NCBI RefSeq assembly: GCF_026213295.1
Contig: NC_079428.1
Span: 5,450,005-5,514,004 of the forward strand
Reading direction: 5' to 3'
Length of the DNA: 64,000 nt
Origin: Gadus chalcogrammus
Lineage: Eukaryota > Chordata > Actinopteri > Gadiformes > Gadidae
In this document: positions 1 through 26,468 of the stretch, in pieces
How positions within the stretch are numbered: position 1 is the stretch's first letter
Layout: every line of letters starts with the position of its first letter
The notes under the pieces: generated by a model
Seen by the model: the letters and a program-made list of their open reading frames with translations, nothing else
Told to the model about the DNA's origin: nothing
The model's database searches: none
Made by a program: the position numbers and the translations under genes

Positions 1-1
1 A

Positions 2-2062
<2,061 letters not shown>

Positions 2063-2157
2063 CACACACACGCTTACCCTACACCAACCCTAACGCTGCT
2101 TAACATGCACACTATACATACATACACACCTACCTAACTTTTGTGTTAAGGATATTA

Positions 2158-2163
2158 AATAAA
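2158..2163 (+). terminator. trappc1 polyadenylation signal
   Basis: AATAAA about 96 bases after the trappc1 stop codon. It is the only canonical hexamer close to the stop. Confidence 0.7.
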
Positions 2164-2750
2164 TGTGACTTGATACTTGCGTGTATGAATGAATTTGTAT
2201 GTTTATATTTCCTTTCATGCACTCACAGATCTCCAAGAACATTGTTGATAGTATCAAGCAATTTACCAATATATTGTTCTGGTTTAAAACCGTCACTTTT
2301 AACCAGTAGCAGACTGGTTGTATAGCAGTGGTTTTACTGCTCAGCTCACGGTGTAACCAGTAGCAGATGGTTGTACTGGGCAGCTCAGAGTAGAACCAGT
2401 GGTTGTACTGGGAAGTTCATAGTATAACCATTAGAAGACTGGTTGTATTAGGCAGCTCCCAGTATAACCAGTAGCCGACTGTGGTTGTACTGGTCAGCTA
2501 GGCGGTACTGATGTACTATACTCCAGTTAGTTGTTTTTTTTGTCTGAAGGAGGATGAGAAACAGTGCAGTGTTCTTAGTGTTTCCAGGTAATTGACCAAA
2601 TGCATATTACGTATACAAAACGTTATGAATAATGTATTGTATTATTCAGGATTATTTATAATGATAATATGTGTTGGTGTTATGTCTGCTCGACACCAAA
2701 AAAAAAAAATAAAAAATGTTTTCAGTATCAATCGTTGGCGTTCACTTCTC
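2164..2750. other. trappc1-slc25a11 intergenic spacer
   Basis: Contains 5-6 imperfect copies (about 2297-2490) of a 45-60 bp unit with core GTAACCAGTAGCAGACTGGTTGTA, here quoted only as GTAACCAGTAGCAGA. I see no gene. Confidence 0.6.
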
Positions 2751-2754
2751 TGCG

Positions 2755-2912
2755 TTCTCATTGGATCTACTGATAACCAATCAGGGGACAGCAAGGCTTG
2801 GGATTGGTTTCTCTGCCATGCCGCCTCCCGGTTGGTCAACCTTCTCCGCGACGCCGGACGATGCGACGGGGTTCGGAGTCACCTTGCCCCGTTAGCTTCC
2901 GCTCTATAAAAA
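2755..2912 (+). promoter_or_regulatory. slc25a11 core promoter: CCAAT cluster plus TATA-like box
   Basis: Four CCAAT elements in either orientation occur within about 75 bp: ATTGG near 2760, ACCAATC near 2776, GATTGGTT near 2802 and GGTTGGTC near 2830. A TATAAAAA box follows at 2905-2912. The ATG of slc25a11 is about 100 bp further on, consistent with a short 5' UTR. The layout is visible; its use is inferred. Confidence 0.65.
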
Positions 2913-3009
2913 AACACCGCTCCGAGACAAGACAGGCCGTTGTGGTTGAACCTTTGCCGGGAGAGACAGCATTTCGAAGCGGCACCTGGGGGACCAGCAG
3001 CGCGGTAGA

Positions 3010-7371
<4,362 letters not shown>

Positions 7372-9761
7372 CCTGCTCACACACTCACTCTTGAGTCACA
7401 CTCACTCACACAGACACACACGCACGCACACTCCCTTGCTGTAGGAATCATGCCGTGTATTTTTTTGTAAACTACTAACGATTAACTCATGACCTCACCT
7501 GATGTCATGGGACAGTTCCGTATCTATGGTTACTGCGGGGATGGAGTAATAAAATTCAGTTGTGAGCCTTTAATCGGTCGTTCCTTGTGTTCCTTACTTG
7601 TGTCATGTATATTATTATTTTATTATCAATATAATTATTATTTTATTTGTCACGGCATATTTTCCTCCAGATTATGAATTTGACAACACTGTGGTTGTGG
7701 ACCACCAGTTTGGACAATCCCTACAGCCCCCATTCCCCGGAATGGCTGATCTTGGGTCTCAAGTTCACAAACAAAAGGATGGCTTCTCCCCGCAAATTAA
7801 TAACATAAGTTGTTCAACTACAAATGTTCCACTTTTATAATTCTTATTATTCTAGTGAGGCCACTGTGTGATGAAGGTGTGAAAGTGGTGCAAGGGGTGT
7901 GGTAAAAAGACTATACCTCTGCCACGTTTAGCCTAGGACATTCCTGTTGTCGACCTGATTTATCCCGTAGTATCGGCCACCGTCACCTCAAATCAAAAAT
8001 AAATATTCCTTCCTTCAGGAACACAATACCATTTCAACTTATTGTCCAATTTATTATTATCTATGTGGTATAAATCTATAATATGGCTTTAACAGTATTA
8101 ATATCATTATGTATTAATACTTAAGTATTTTTCATATTATATGATGTATATCATTATCATTAATATTTTAAGTATGTAGGCCTATATTGATATGCATATT
8201 AATATTCACATTATTTGGGTTAAAACGTTGCGCAACATAGGTCTCTTGCGTTTTCATTGCAAAACTTCGACTAAACACTTTTTCCATACGTTATTCTTTC
8301 TGCTAATCTAACAAAAACAAATGACAATATTTATTTTGGATATTGAAAGCAATGGAAGTGACAGTTCTTCATGGTTTGTTTTTTGCCTTACGGCTATTGT
8401 GTAACATCTTCTTGAGGGTTCTCTGGATTTCCTCGTGACACTTGTACCCTATGCTTGTACCCGCACAAGTTCGGATGTGGGTGGTGGCTGTACCGAGGCA
8501 GGAAGGCCGAGCCGTCTTGGGTCATCAAGCCTCAAGCCTCAAGCCTCACAATGCTGTTTGCCAACGCTTGTAACTAAAAAAAAATACAAAGCAATCTTTT
8601 TACAAACATGTTTACAAGCGGGGAACTACACCAAAGGTATAACATAGCTAAGGCTATAATGGAGTTTCTTATCGTAACAGTTCTTTTACCGACGAATATG
8701 TGCTAACTAGCAGCTCTCGTGCAGGGTAGCCTACTGCATTATATGGCCAGCCTGACATACAATAAAAACAGTCAAGCCTCGCCAGTGATAAATAATCTCT
8801 GTCTCTGCAGTGGGACCAGGAATATTCTCTTTCAGTACTGTGTTTAGAACGCCACACATCCTCCAGATCATAGCTTTCAACTATACGCTTTAAATTTCTC
8901 CTTGACTGCAGAGGTGGTTCAATGTGATTCCTGTCCAAATCGCTAATGGTGCACTTAAAATCACCGCCTATTATAAAAAAATCGGTTGAGTTGCTAACGT
9001 GCTTGATAATTCATCTAAAAACACAGGCTAGTCTATCTCTGCAAAACTGGTGACTAAATATTTAAAAACACTATCGTGTTCTTTTCATATTTTGCAGTGA
9101 CTTTTAGGAGTCGACCCCTAACAACTTCTTCATAATCAAAAGAAATTGGTAAAAATGAACTCGAAAAAAGTATTGCAACTCCCCCAGATGCTGAACTCAA
9201 ATGGGACTCTCTAATCGACGCCACTTCGCCCGGGGCGATGGAGGGTGGGTGACATTCCTACAGTCTGTGATGATAGCTATATTTCTACAAATGACTTACT
9301 ACCGGTATTACTAGCGATTAAGCTAACCTTAGACTATAGCCATACCAAATAACGCCATACCAGGCTACCAGCTAACCCTAACTATTTCTATTAAACTCTG
9401 AACTATTTTGCAACGGGCAACTGTGTGTTGGTGTGTCTTATTGCTTCCCACGTCTGCGTCTGCACCTTTCCCACTCCTGGCTAATAGTTTCAACTTTTGT
9501 AGGCCTAGGCCTACTGTATATCAGAAATTATCACCCCCCCCACCACACTGCTGACTTGTTGATGTTTTGTGAGCGCTCACGCATTTCTCTAGGTATTTTA
9601 AGTTTCCTACTGGAGTCATCAAAACTTTGGACTTTGTGTTATTGTAAGAAATATTGTGTTGCAAAAACACTTTGTGTCTTACCCTTACTGTTACCCTAAC
9701 CTTAACCCCAGTAACATTTCTTCATCATAAACTACAAGTTAAGCAAAATGGCATGCAAACA

Positions 9762-10020
9762 TCCAGTCCAATATGAAAGAAAAAAGCTAGCTTCATTAAA
9801 GTATCGAACCCCTTATGACCACTAACCCATCAGGTCTTAGTAGCCTACATGTGATTCAAGGGTTAACCACTTGACAATCTTTAAACTTCTTTTGCCTAGA
9901 AATTGTAAAGACAGTGATGTGTGTACATTGTGCGAGTATCCGTCACTCACGATGTGTGTGCAGTCCAAAATGAAAGAAAAAAACTTGCATCACTAGGGAA
10001 TCGAACCCCCAATCATCAGT
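9762..10020. repeat. duplicated segment with a reversed tRNA B-box-like core
   Basis: Bases 9762-9820 and 9961-10020 are imperfect direct copies (AGTCCAAWATGAAAGAAAAAA then an ATCGAACCCC core). GGAATCGAACCCCC is the reverse complement of a tRNA T-arm B box, so these may be degenerate minus-strand tRNA-derived SINE fragments. No intact tRNA is present. Confidence 0.4.
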
Positions 10021-10350
10021 CTTCAAACGTTGGTCGTTGGTAACTGTAAACAAATAAATCGCATTTTGTTTAACTGCTAACTAACAAACGGGTTTATGCG
10101 TTCACTGAACAAAGATTATGGAAATAAAAGACCACTTTTCCATCAGAAAAATCATCAGAACCGTTATTACCAACCCATAGACACTAAAAGCCAAAACACT
10201 CATTTTTTTTGCAGCTTTCGCACCAGTTTCCTCAGCCTATATACCTCTGTCTCCAAGACCATCACCGCCCCTCTGTCTAATTAGTTTCCTCACAATCCCA
10301 ATCAACAGCAAACGATTAGGAAAATAATCTTCAACCACAACGTCTCTTTT

Positions 10351-10476
10351 GTACGGAAGAGGATTAGGGCCACACATAAGAAAAAATATATAGTTCTGAC
10401 TTTAAAGTCAGAATACTGAGATTAAAGTCAGATCAATTTTTTTTTTTTTATGTATGGCCCTAATCCTCTTCCGTAC
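10351..10476. mobile_element. 126-bp inverted-repeat MITE
   Basis: The ends are perfect inverted repeats of 22 bp (outer part GTACGGAAGAGGATTAGGGC). The centre holds a second palindrome CTGACTTTAAAGTCAG and a poly-T run. The structure fits a non-autonomous DNA transposon. Flanks are T-rich, so a target duplication cannot be called. Confidence 0.7.
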
Positions 10477-10639
10477 TTTTCCCTTTAGTTTTTTCCAAAA
10501 ACGTTCCTACTTGATCTACTATATAACCCTGTCTCCCCTGTCCATCTGGAAGTAGTCTTTATGGAAGAGACGAGTCTGAAAAATCCCTCTCACTATCAGA
10601 TGCATTTGTTGACCCTGCTGTGTCATCTTCAAGTGTCAG

Positions 10640-10830
10640 TTTCTTTGAAGGCCCAGGCCAATCTCAATACTTCCCCTTACCCCTTATCTTCCCCCTTACC
10701 CTTGAAGTTGCGCGTTCATGTGAGAGCTAGTGGTGTCTCAATACCCAATTTGATCAAGATTAAGGGATAAGATTGAGTGCTATGTAGCCTACCCCTTATT
10801 TTTAAGATGATTTGAGAGCTCACTTGGGCC
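10640..10830. repeat. CCCCTTACCCCTT-type repeat fragment next to a hairpin
   Basis: Contains ATCTCAATACTTCCCCTTAC and CCCCTTATCTTCCCCCTTAC phrases that recur, diverged, in the arms of the neighbouring hairpin (10831-10936). It is probably the source or sister copy of that sequence. Confidence 0.4.
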
Positions 10831-10936
10831 GAATCTCGATTCTTCCCCTTGCCCCTTTTGCTTTGTCTTTGTCTTTGTCTTGGTTAAGACAAAGACAAAG
10901 ACAAAGCAAAAGGGGCAAGGGGAAGAATCGAGATTC
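10831..10936. repeat. perfect hairpin: 51-bp arms, 4-base loop
   Basis: The left arm 10831-10881 and right arm 10886-10936 are exact reverse complements around the loop GGTT. The arms begin GAATCTCGATTCTTCCCC and end in CTTTGTC repeats. Confidence 0.97.
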
Positions 10937-10990
10937 CATCCTCCTGTACCATTATTTGATCCTCATTAAACGAATCCCCCGTCATGTCCA

Positions 10991-10994
<4 letters not shown>

Positions 10995-11079
<85 letters not shown>

Positions 11080-11084
11080 TTCAC
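10995..11084 (+). repeat. (GA)n microsatellite
   Basis: About 45 GA units lie immediately 3' of the perfect hairpin. Confidence 0.97.
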
Positions 11085-11964
11085 CGAATGACTATGAAAG
11101 CAGAATTGCAGAATTCGCTTGTCAACTATATCGCCATTGAATTGTTCCTCTGACTGAGATTCCAGGGACAAATAAATCCCTCCAATAATCTAGTTCGTTC
11201 TTTCTCCGATAATAACCCCACCCCCTTTTAATCCGTTGATTGCAGTACTTTGCCCCCTGAGAACACAAGGCCCAGAACAAGGAGCGCCCTTTCCATCCTC
11301 ACGCAGAACAGAATGGACTCCGTTCCTAAATCGGATCTTATCGTTTTTGGGCAGCATGCTTTACTCAGCCACCACGGCACCAATAATATATGATGCAAGT
11401 ACCTAGGTTTACTCAAAACTCAAAAGTTGTCCGTTTACCGTAGGTGTATATGTTTATCCATGTGACACAGGTCCAGGAAAACAATGTTTCGTGATCTCGA
11501 CATAATGACGTAAATAGGTCGAAATCTCGAGAAAACAAGGGTTTAAAAGAAAAGTAAACTGATGGCATTTTGGGGCTTTCATACGGGCTCTATTCTTCCC
11601 TCTGTGGGTGATGTTGGGAATTGTTCAAAGTGGATGCAAACATACTGAAAACATTCAGAGTTTTCTTGCAATGCGTAGGAAAGGCTAATCTATATATCAT
11701 TCGTTTTATTGAATGTGCATGAGAAATGGAAATTAGCCAACTATATAACCTGTATTTAACTAAATTGCATATCTATATCTATATCTACACATAGTGTAAA
11801 AGTACTTTTTGATTAATGTTACACATATTATTTATTAAATATTCTAACAATTATTGGATGTCACCTTTCGGTTTAATTTTTTGGACAAAATGCACATTTC
11901 CAATGTCGAGGAAGATTCAGAAACAGACAGACACACACACGCACGCACGCACGTACACAAAAAG

Positions 11965-12093
11965 TGCGGAAGTTATGGGCGTGGCCAGGAAGTCGTGGGC
12001 GCGGCCGGGCAGTTATGGGCGTGGTCTTGAGAGATAAATAGGTAGCTTGCTTCCTGATTTATCACTTCTCTCCTTAGGACTCTACCTGCCCAG
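11965..12093 (+). promoter_or_regulatory. pfn1 promoter and non-coding first exon
   Basis: Three GGGCGTGG/GGGCGCGG boxes of KLF/Sp type occur at about 11975-12022, followed by a GAGATAAATAG TATA-like element near 12030. A probable non-coding exon ends at 12093 (CCCAG then gtaaga). It would splice to the acceptor at 12402, nine bases before the profilin ATG. Sites are visible; function is inferred. Confidence 0.6.
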
Positions 12094-12308
12094 GTAAGAC
12101 ACACTCGCCCTTAATCGATCTAGCTGTAATGTATGTTTAGGATTAGAGGATGTTTTCATGAAGACTGTTCACTGTGTTGCTCTGTGAGTCAGCTTCCTGA
12201 CTCACAGGAAGCTGTTGGTTGATGCAACTTTTCTTTTGACAAACTTGTTGTTTTCCGTCCCCACCCATATTTATCCCTGTGTCTCTGTGTTTCTTTCTGT
12301 CTGTCTCT

Positions 12309-12381
12309 CCTGTATGTATGTATGTATGTATGTATGTATGTATGTATGTATGTATGTATGTATGTATGTATGTATGTATGT
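12309..12381 (+). repeat. (TATG)n microsatellite before the pfn1 coding exon
   Basis: About 18 TATG units lie 20 bp upstream of the acceptor at 12402. Confidence 0.97.
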
Positions 12382-12411
12382 GTGTGTTTCTCTCCCTCTC
12401 AGCCACTCAAT

Positions 12412-12856
12412 ATGTCGTGGAATCCGTATGTAATCCAATTGATGGGCGATGAAAGTGTGACGGAAGACGCAGCGATCGTGGGCTACGCCGAGAACAGCGA
12501 GAGCGTATGGGCTGCGCATTCCACTTTTAAGGAGATAACGGTACACGCGCGCACACACACACAGAAACACACATGCACGCGCACCAAGCTGTTTCGCTAT
12601 TGGATGTTCGGTTCTCCCGGTTAACCGGGAAGCGCGATTTTTGCTCCGCGCCTACGGAACCATTCTTCCGGTACAGAGTATAAGCACTTCCGTGTTTCTC
12701 CACCAAATAACGCTTGTGCTGTGAGCATCTCGCTCCTTATTTGGCGATTATCTTAAACACGCCACGAGACACAGGAAGTAGCTCTGCGGCTGCAACTTCA
12801 CTTCCTTTTATCACACACACTCATACTCACACACAGACTCACACTCTCTCTCCCCT

Positions 12857-12929
<73 letters not shown>

Positions 12930-13333
12930 GACATAAAGTGTGTGTGTGTCACACTTTACACACCTGCAGGCATGCATTCTTCAGCATGCCCACACACACA
13001 TTTGGAGGGGTGTGACAAAACCAAAATCTCAGGTCTCTGCTCTGCCTCAACTTGTCTCCCCCTCCTCTATCTTGCCTTTCCACCTTCCTCTCTATACTCC
13101 CTGCTCAGTTAGTGTGTGTCAGTGAAACCAGTCATACAGGTATACACACAGCTGGGTGTGGCCATGCCCAACATGGCTGGGTTGAAGGAGGCCTTTAGAT
13201 TATGCAAGTCTCTCTTGACTGAACCCCACTGCTGCCGTTAGACTGTACTACCGTTAGACTGTGCTAGGGTTATACTGTTGGTTGGCGGCTTCCTGGCCTG
13301 ATGTTGTTCTAAATGTTGAGTTTTAAATGGGTT

Positions 13334-13364
<31 letters not shown>

Positions 13365-14439
13365 TAGGCGGCTGAGGTGAAGAGGCTGGTTAGCAAAGAT
13401 CGCAGCACTTTATTCACCGACGGCTTGATGCTGGGAGGACAGAAGTGCCGCGTCATCCTCGACAACCTCTACACCGATGACGCGTCCATGAACCTCATGA
13501 CGAAGGACGGCAACACCATCACCGTGTGCAAGGCAAAAACAGGTTGGAAACCCACAGGGGACCTTTCACCAGTTTGACATCCGCTGTCTTGCGTTACTAG
13601 TCTAATGTTGGTCCACATCACTAGTCTAATTGTACTTGGCAATGGTCTGATGTAACTAGCCTTATCTTGGTCAACATCACTATATGTAACTTAAAATGAC
13701 TTTTATAGCTACACGTTACTTGGCATTACTAGTTTGACATCACTAGTCTAACGTTACTAGTCCACATCACAAATCTAATGTTACTTGACATCACTGGTCT
13801 AACATCACTAGTCTGATGTTGCTTAACATCACTGGTCTAACATCACTAGTCTGATACTTAACATCACTGGTCTAACATCACTAGTCTGATACTTAACATC
13901 ATTGGTCTAACATCACTAGTCTGATATTGGCATCAATAGTCTAACATCACTAGTCTTATGCTACTTAACATCACTGGTCTAATGTTAGTTACCATAACTG
14001 GTCTAACGTCACTAGTTTGTATTACTTTACATCCATGCTCTAATGTTAGTTAGCATCACTGGTCTAACATCACTAGTCTAACATCGCTAGTCTTATGTTA
14101 CTTAACATCACTGGTCTAATGTTAGTTACCATAACTGGTTTAACATCACTAGTCTTATATTACTTTACATCCATGCTCTAATGTTAGTTACCATAACTGG
14201 TTTAACATCACTAGTCTAACATCGCTAGTCTTATGTTACTTAACATCACTGGTCTAATGTTAGTTAGCCTGACTGGTCTAATCTCTATCTCTCTCTCTCT
14301 CCCTCTGTCTCTGTTCTCTCTGTCTATGTCTCTCGCCCTAGTTCTTGTCCTACTGAAGGGTCGTAAGAGCATTCATGGGAGACAGCTGTTACCGCAAAAC
14401 ATCAAAATTGCCGAATACCTGATATCTCAGGGATATTAA
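12412..14439 (+). CDS. pfn1: profilin (profilin-1 type)
   Basis: Actin-monomer binding protein that promotes ADP-ATP exchange on actin and delivers actin to proline-rich elongation factors. Three coding exons join in phase: 12412-12540, 13368-13542 and 14342-14439 (TAA), giving 133 aa. Family landmarks are the N-terminal [11 protein letters not shown] helix with the two aromatic/Trp positions used in poly-proline binding, [22 protein letters not shown] and a C-terminal helix ending ISQGY. It is a little shorter than mammalian profilin-1 (140 aa). The position between slc25a11 and eno3 matches PFN1 in the human 17p13 cluster and decides the paralogue. The exon-1 donor opens into CA-rich repeat and the exon-2 acceptor is preceded by a (TG)n tract. 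Identity as a profilin is secure; the paralogue call rests on synteny. Confidence 0.93.
12855..12928 (+). repeat. (CA)n microsatellite in pfn1 intron
   Basis: About 36 CA units. Confidence 0.95.
13575..14275 (+). repeat. degenerate tandem array in pfn1 intron 2
   Basis: Many irregular units of CATCACTAGTCTAACATCAC / TTACTTAACATCACTGGTCT type, spaced 25-50 bp. The array fills almost the whole intron. Confidence 0.85.
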
Positions 14440-14525
14440 AACACACACACACACATTCACAGTTGCTCTCACTATCATGGTGTGTTTTCCCAGGTTCTTG
14501 TAGATCTTGTTTTTATGTGCCAAAC

Positions 14526-14531
14526 AATAAA
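14526..14531 (+). terminator. pfn1 polyadenylation signal
   Basis: AATAAA 87 bases downstream of the profilin stop codon. Confidence 0.7.
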
Positions 14532-14559
14532 TCCCTCTCCAAAGCATGTGTTGGTGTGC

Positions 14560-15585
14560 TGTACATTACTGCCCCCTCGTGACCACCGGTGGTACTGCAG
14601 ACCACTGATCACTTATTAGAAATACTTGATGCTGCTTAGTAAAGAATCGCTAATAGCAGTACCATGTAATAACTCAAATGGACCTGATATAATAAAAATG
14701 TTTTAATTTTTTTAGTATTTTTTTTTATTTTATTTTTTAGAAAAGTTGATAAAAACGTCTGCTACAACTACTAGACTACTGTAGTTCCATTGGTGCCGGT
14801 GTGCCTGCAGGCAGCCCTCATCTCCTCCAGGATGTCTCCGGCCGCCCGACTGGTCTTCCTCCACCACTACACCGCTCCTCTGTTAGCTGCTTGAATCTGA
14901 CTCAAGTCACTGATACTTCCTTTACGTGCAGGGTACGGCTCCAAACTCATCTGTTCAGATGATATCTATCTAATATCTCTTATCTATACTGTAGCACTTG
15001 CTTATTTGTTGAATTGTATGCACTCTAATGATTCTTGCACCATTTTGGTTATACCTTTTATTATTGAATGCACTTTTGAAAATGTCAGCTAAAATATTGT
15101 AAGAATACTTGTATTCCAAATACATTAGTAGTAATGCAGGAGAGTTCTATACAAAGATCTATTACCCACAAAGAAGTATTGAATTATTTAATGATAATAC
15201 TTTTATTCTCGTACATTTATTCTTAACACTTTAGTGGTACAACTGTCGCAAATACCAAAGGTAAAGTCTGGTGAGGTCTTTGCCCTTCTCTTGTTTCATC
15301 TGGACATGCACTTTGACCTTCTGGAAGTTAGGGAGTGTTTGACAAGAGCAACACACAACTACAGAGGGACAGAGAAACAGACAGGGAAATAACGACGACA
15401 TTTAAAGACATAAAAACAGGACGACAGACAAGCAGAAAGACAGACAGACCGTAGGACCGACAGAGAAACAGATTTACAGACCAACAGACAGACAGGAGGT
15501 CAGGCAGAGTAAGAGAAAGGACATACAGTTCTTTATGTTTTACTTCAGTGAGAAACTTGGATACGGTCTCTGGCTCCTACCTATC
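14560..15585. other. pfn1-eno3 intergenic spacer
   Basis: AT-rich, with an imperfect CAGACAGA-type stretch at about 15355-15520. I see no gene here. Confidence 0.6.
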
Positions 15586-15589
15586 CTTA

Positions 15590-15693
15590 TCAGGCCCGCC
15601 CCCAGGCCCCGCCCCCAGGGAACGTCTATAAAGACTTTCCAGCATTACTCAAACTCACGTACTTCTACAGGACGGACCACGGCCCAACAACAG
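15590..15693 (+). promoter_or_regulatory. eno3 promoter and probable non-coding exon 1
   Basis: GC boxes (CCCGCCCCC, CCCCGCCCCC) at about 15594-15617 are followed by TATAAAG at 15627-15633. A probable exon ends at 15693 (AACAACAG then gtacag). It would splice to 16919/16920, one base before the enolase ATG. Enolase genes of vertebrates usually have a non-coding first exon. A second TATAAAAG at 16737-16744 could be an alternative start. Confidence 0.6.
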
Positions 15694-15926
15694 GTACAGT
15701 ACACACACACACACATCAGAGTACTGTTCTTATAAAAGGGATTTAGGATGTCATTATGGTTGTGATTAATTCTATTTAATCTAGTTGATGAATATGTTTT
15801 AGCATTAATATTGAACAGTGGATGCCCAACTGATGGACAGACAGCTGGTGAGGGGGAGGAGCCTGATGACCTATCAGCCAATAGACCTTTAAGCTACAGT
15901 TGAAAAGACAAAAGTTCAGAGAGATA

Positions 15927-16033
<107 letters not shown>

Positions 16034-16275
16034 ACAAGCTGAAGATAGGATGTGGGTTGTGCATTAGACTCAGCTGTTGTACTATTACAGCTCTCTCTCA
16101 CACACACACACACACACACTTACACAGTTCTTGACATTTGGTTTGACATTTATGTGTGTTGGTGCGTGTGTGTGTGGCAGACATACCATAATGTAACAGA
16201 GTAATATCAACGAGGTCATGAACCCTGGTAAAGGTCATAGAAGTTTTGTTCCCCTACCTCTCTCTCTCGCTCACA

Positions 16276-16338
<63 letters not shown>

Positions 16339-16920
16339 GGCAGATAGAGGAAGTCCCTGTGTCAGCGCCCAAGATGTTTCTCTTCACCCACCTCCCTCCC
16401 ACACACACACACACACACATGGGTGTCTGGTTATGTCTCCCAGTTAATATAGACAAATAATTATCTTTCAAAGTCTTTGTATTAAGGCCATAACATGCCT
16501 CTGTGTGGTTTACCCTAATCTCACACACCCCGCAACAATGTTGCAAACAGTATTGAATTCACACTTCTACGCAACAAGTTGTCATTACACACAATATACA
16601 CTAGAGGGTAGGGTAACGTTGCATCAACCAATAATGTGTTCAACATCTGTGGCTCATAGATGGCAAAATGAAAAGTAATCCCCTTACTAAAAACACTGGT
16701 GAACACGCATCCTATCCTTTACATGTTAGTGGAGTGTATAAAAGCCCTCCAAACTAAAGTAGAGCAATAACAAGATTTAAATGTTTATTGAAATCGAGCA
16801 ACGCTAGGTTGCAACCATGTTGCTCGGTCGAGTTGATTTTGCAGACCACTGATTGCGTTGCTTATTATGCTGAGAATATACAGGCCTTAAAAAGTCTCTC
16901 CCTCTCTCTCTCTCAACAGG

Positions 16921-24195
<7,275 letters not shown>

Positions 24196-24299
24196 ACAAC
24201 CACCTCTCTCTCTGTGTCTCTCTCTCTCTACATCTTTCACTCCCTCGCTCTCTCTCTCTCTTTCTATACACCGCTCTCTCACTGAGGGTTTTATGTTGT

Positions 24300-24305
24300 A
24301 ATAAA
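24300..24305 (+). terminator. eno3 polyadenylation signal
   Basis: AATAAA 105 bases after the enolase stop. Confidence 0.75.
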
Positions 24306-24309
24306 ACAT

Positions 24310-24703
24310 TTGAACAATACACTGAACTCAGCGTCTGATTGGACGATGGATTGAATCCTCTTAATTCTGACCTCTAGACCCGCAAATAGACCCAAACCAA
24401 CACACCAACAGACTTAAGCACACCGACACACTAACACACCAGAACACTATACATACTAACACCAAACACACCAACGTACCAACACACAACGCTGGTCGAC
24501 GTGGTGACATCAGACTGGTCGTCATGGGGCTGTCAGGGCTTACTCTCAGGAGATTTAAGGAAAAGATTGATGGTTGCTTAGCGATGTTCATCTGACCCCC
24601 AAAAAATAACCTGTGTGTGTGTGTATGTGTTAGCAGTTCTGTGACGCAGACAACATTCCTGCCCCCTAACCCTCTTCACACCCTCTCTCACACACACACA
24701 GCT

Positions 24704-24739
<36 letters not shown>

Positions 24740-25253
24740 GGTGGGTGGGGGTGGGGGTGGGTGGGGGGGTGGGTGGGTGGGCAAGAGACCAGGGGCTATT
24801 ATATGGTTGTGTGTTTGTGTTGGTAAGCGCAAATTAGTGAGTATTACTGGGTACTAGCATTTATGAGCGTGTATTATTAGTGTGGGGGCAAAGTAGTGTA
24901 CTGGTCAGGTTGATGAGTTGACAGTGGTGGGAAATCAATAATGCTGTTGTCCACCCCGTTTGTCTCTCTATCTGTCTGCCATTCGGGAGACATGTGAGAG
25001 AGTGCTCCCTACGGGGTCTGGGGCTTGGCTTACCGGCCAATCACACATACGTCAGTCCCTGTGAAAGGAAGGGCCCCCCCCCACAAGACCCCCATGATGC
25101 TCCTTACCTGTCTCTCTATTGTTTAACTCCTACTGGCTACTTTATGACCTGTCCCTGTACTCTCCAACCCCTACCTGCTCCATAATGACCTGTCTCTGTA
25201 CTGTCCAACCCCTACCTGCTCTTTAATTACCTGTCTCTGTTTGTGTAATTATT

Positions 25254-25294
<41 letters not shown>

Positions 25295-25525
25295 TTGCTG
25301 TTGATTGCTATAGTTACGGATAGGTGGTTGGCAACACTCTGCTCTACAGGAAATACTTCCTCACTGTCTGTTCATCGTCACGGTAACGCTTTACGAGGGG
25401 GCGAGGCAGCAGGGGTCACAGGTCACCTGGTCCACCCCGAGAGGGGGGTGGGGGGGGGGGTGTCTGAATGAATGCATGCTAGAACTTAATTGTAACAAAT
25501 GAATACACCAGATGAACCATAGAAC

Positions 25526-25572
<47 letters not shown>

Positions 25573-26460
25573 GAAGGATTCTACAGCATCTCATGTATAT
25601 ATCCTGCATCTAATGGGTTTTTAATCTAAGAGGCTATTAATGTGGTGTATATATATATATATAGCGGGCCAGTATTAATGTAGCAGTAATAGTACTCTGT
25701 ATAAGAACTACCGAGTACTATATGAGTCATGGTACAGGATACCGTGGCAGAATAACAGTAGAACTGCGCCTGACTCCACACTGCATTCGTTTTCCCGACA
25801 CCGCAGTCGAACAGGCCAACGTTATAAAACAATTTGCAGTGGCAACTGGTTTTCCAAAAGTAATTGGGCCCCATCCAGTTTTTTTTCACTTTCCATTTGT
25901 ACTATGTGAAACGAGCATATGAGGCTGAGTGAGCTTACTGAGAAATATAGATAATTATGGGTGTTCCTTCATTCGGTAAATGATGGGGGTCGACGGGGTG
26001 TGGACTCTGAGCTCCTTCACACGCGATCAATCTCGGGACGGTTAAACAGTTAATTTGACCCCATGTTAGATAACGATCAACATTAGATCATGAATAGTTG
26101 TTAGAAAAAGTATAATTATTACATCATGAATAGTGGTTGGATTATGATCATTATCGTATTCCGAACTGTTAATATTTATTTATATAAGGCTTGTTATTTT
26201 CAGAAGACATTTTTGTAAGTTATATTACAATACTTGTCATCCTAAGTCCTGTGTGTGTGTATGTGTGTGTGTGTGTGCTTGCGTGCCTGTGTGTGTGTAT
26301 GTGCATCCATGTGTGTGTGTTGCATGCCTGTGTATGTGCGTCCATATGTGTGTGTGTGTGTCTGTGGGGCGATGTGTGTGCATGCATCAGTGTGTGTGTG
26401 TGTGTGTGTGCATGTGCGTGGTGGGGGGGGGGTGGGTGGGTTGTCAGGGGGACAGTTCCT
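24310..26460. other. eno3-natriuretic peptide intergenic region
   Basis: Contains (TG)n and G-rich tracts (24707-24782, 25258-25292, 25436-25462), a short (CA)n (25530-25570) and TG-rich sequence at 26248-26440. No coding exon is supportable. There is no sign of SPAG7, the gene beside ENO3 in human. Confidence 0.6.
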
Positions 26461-26468
26461 AGAATGTG

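Larger units (their letters stand above)
7372..11960. other. slc25a11-pfn1 intergenic region
   Basis: No coding exon is supportable here. AATAAA occurs at about 7549 (slc25a11 3' end candidate). The rest is AT-rich unique sequence plus the repeats listed separately. I find nothing like RNF167, the gene between SLC25A11 and PFN1 in human. Confidence 0.6.

Noticed and set aside
8669..8938. Minus-strand 89-codon frame in the slc25a11-pfn1 spacer
   Set aside because: No domain or splice context recognised, and length is within chance for the region.
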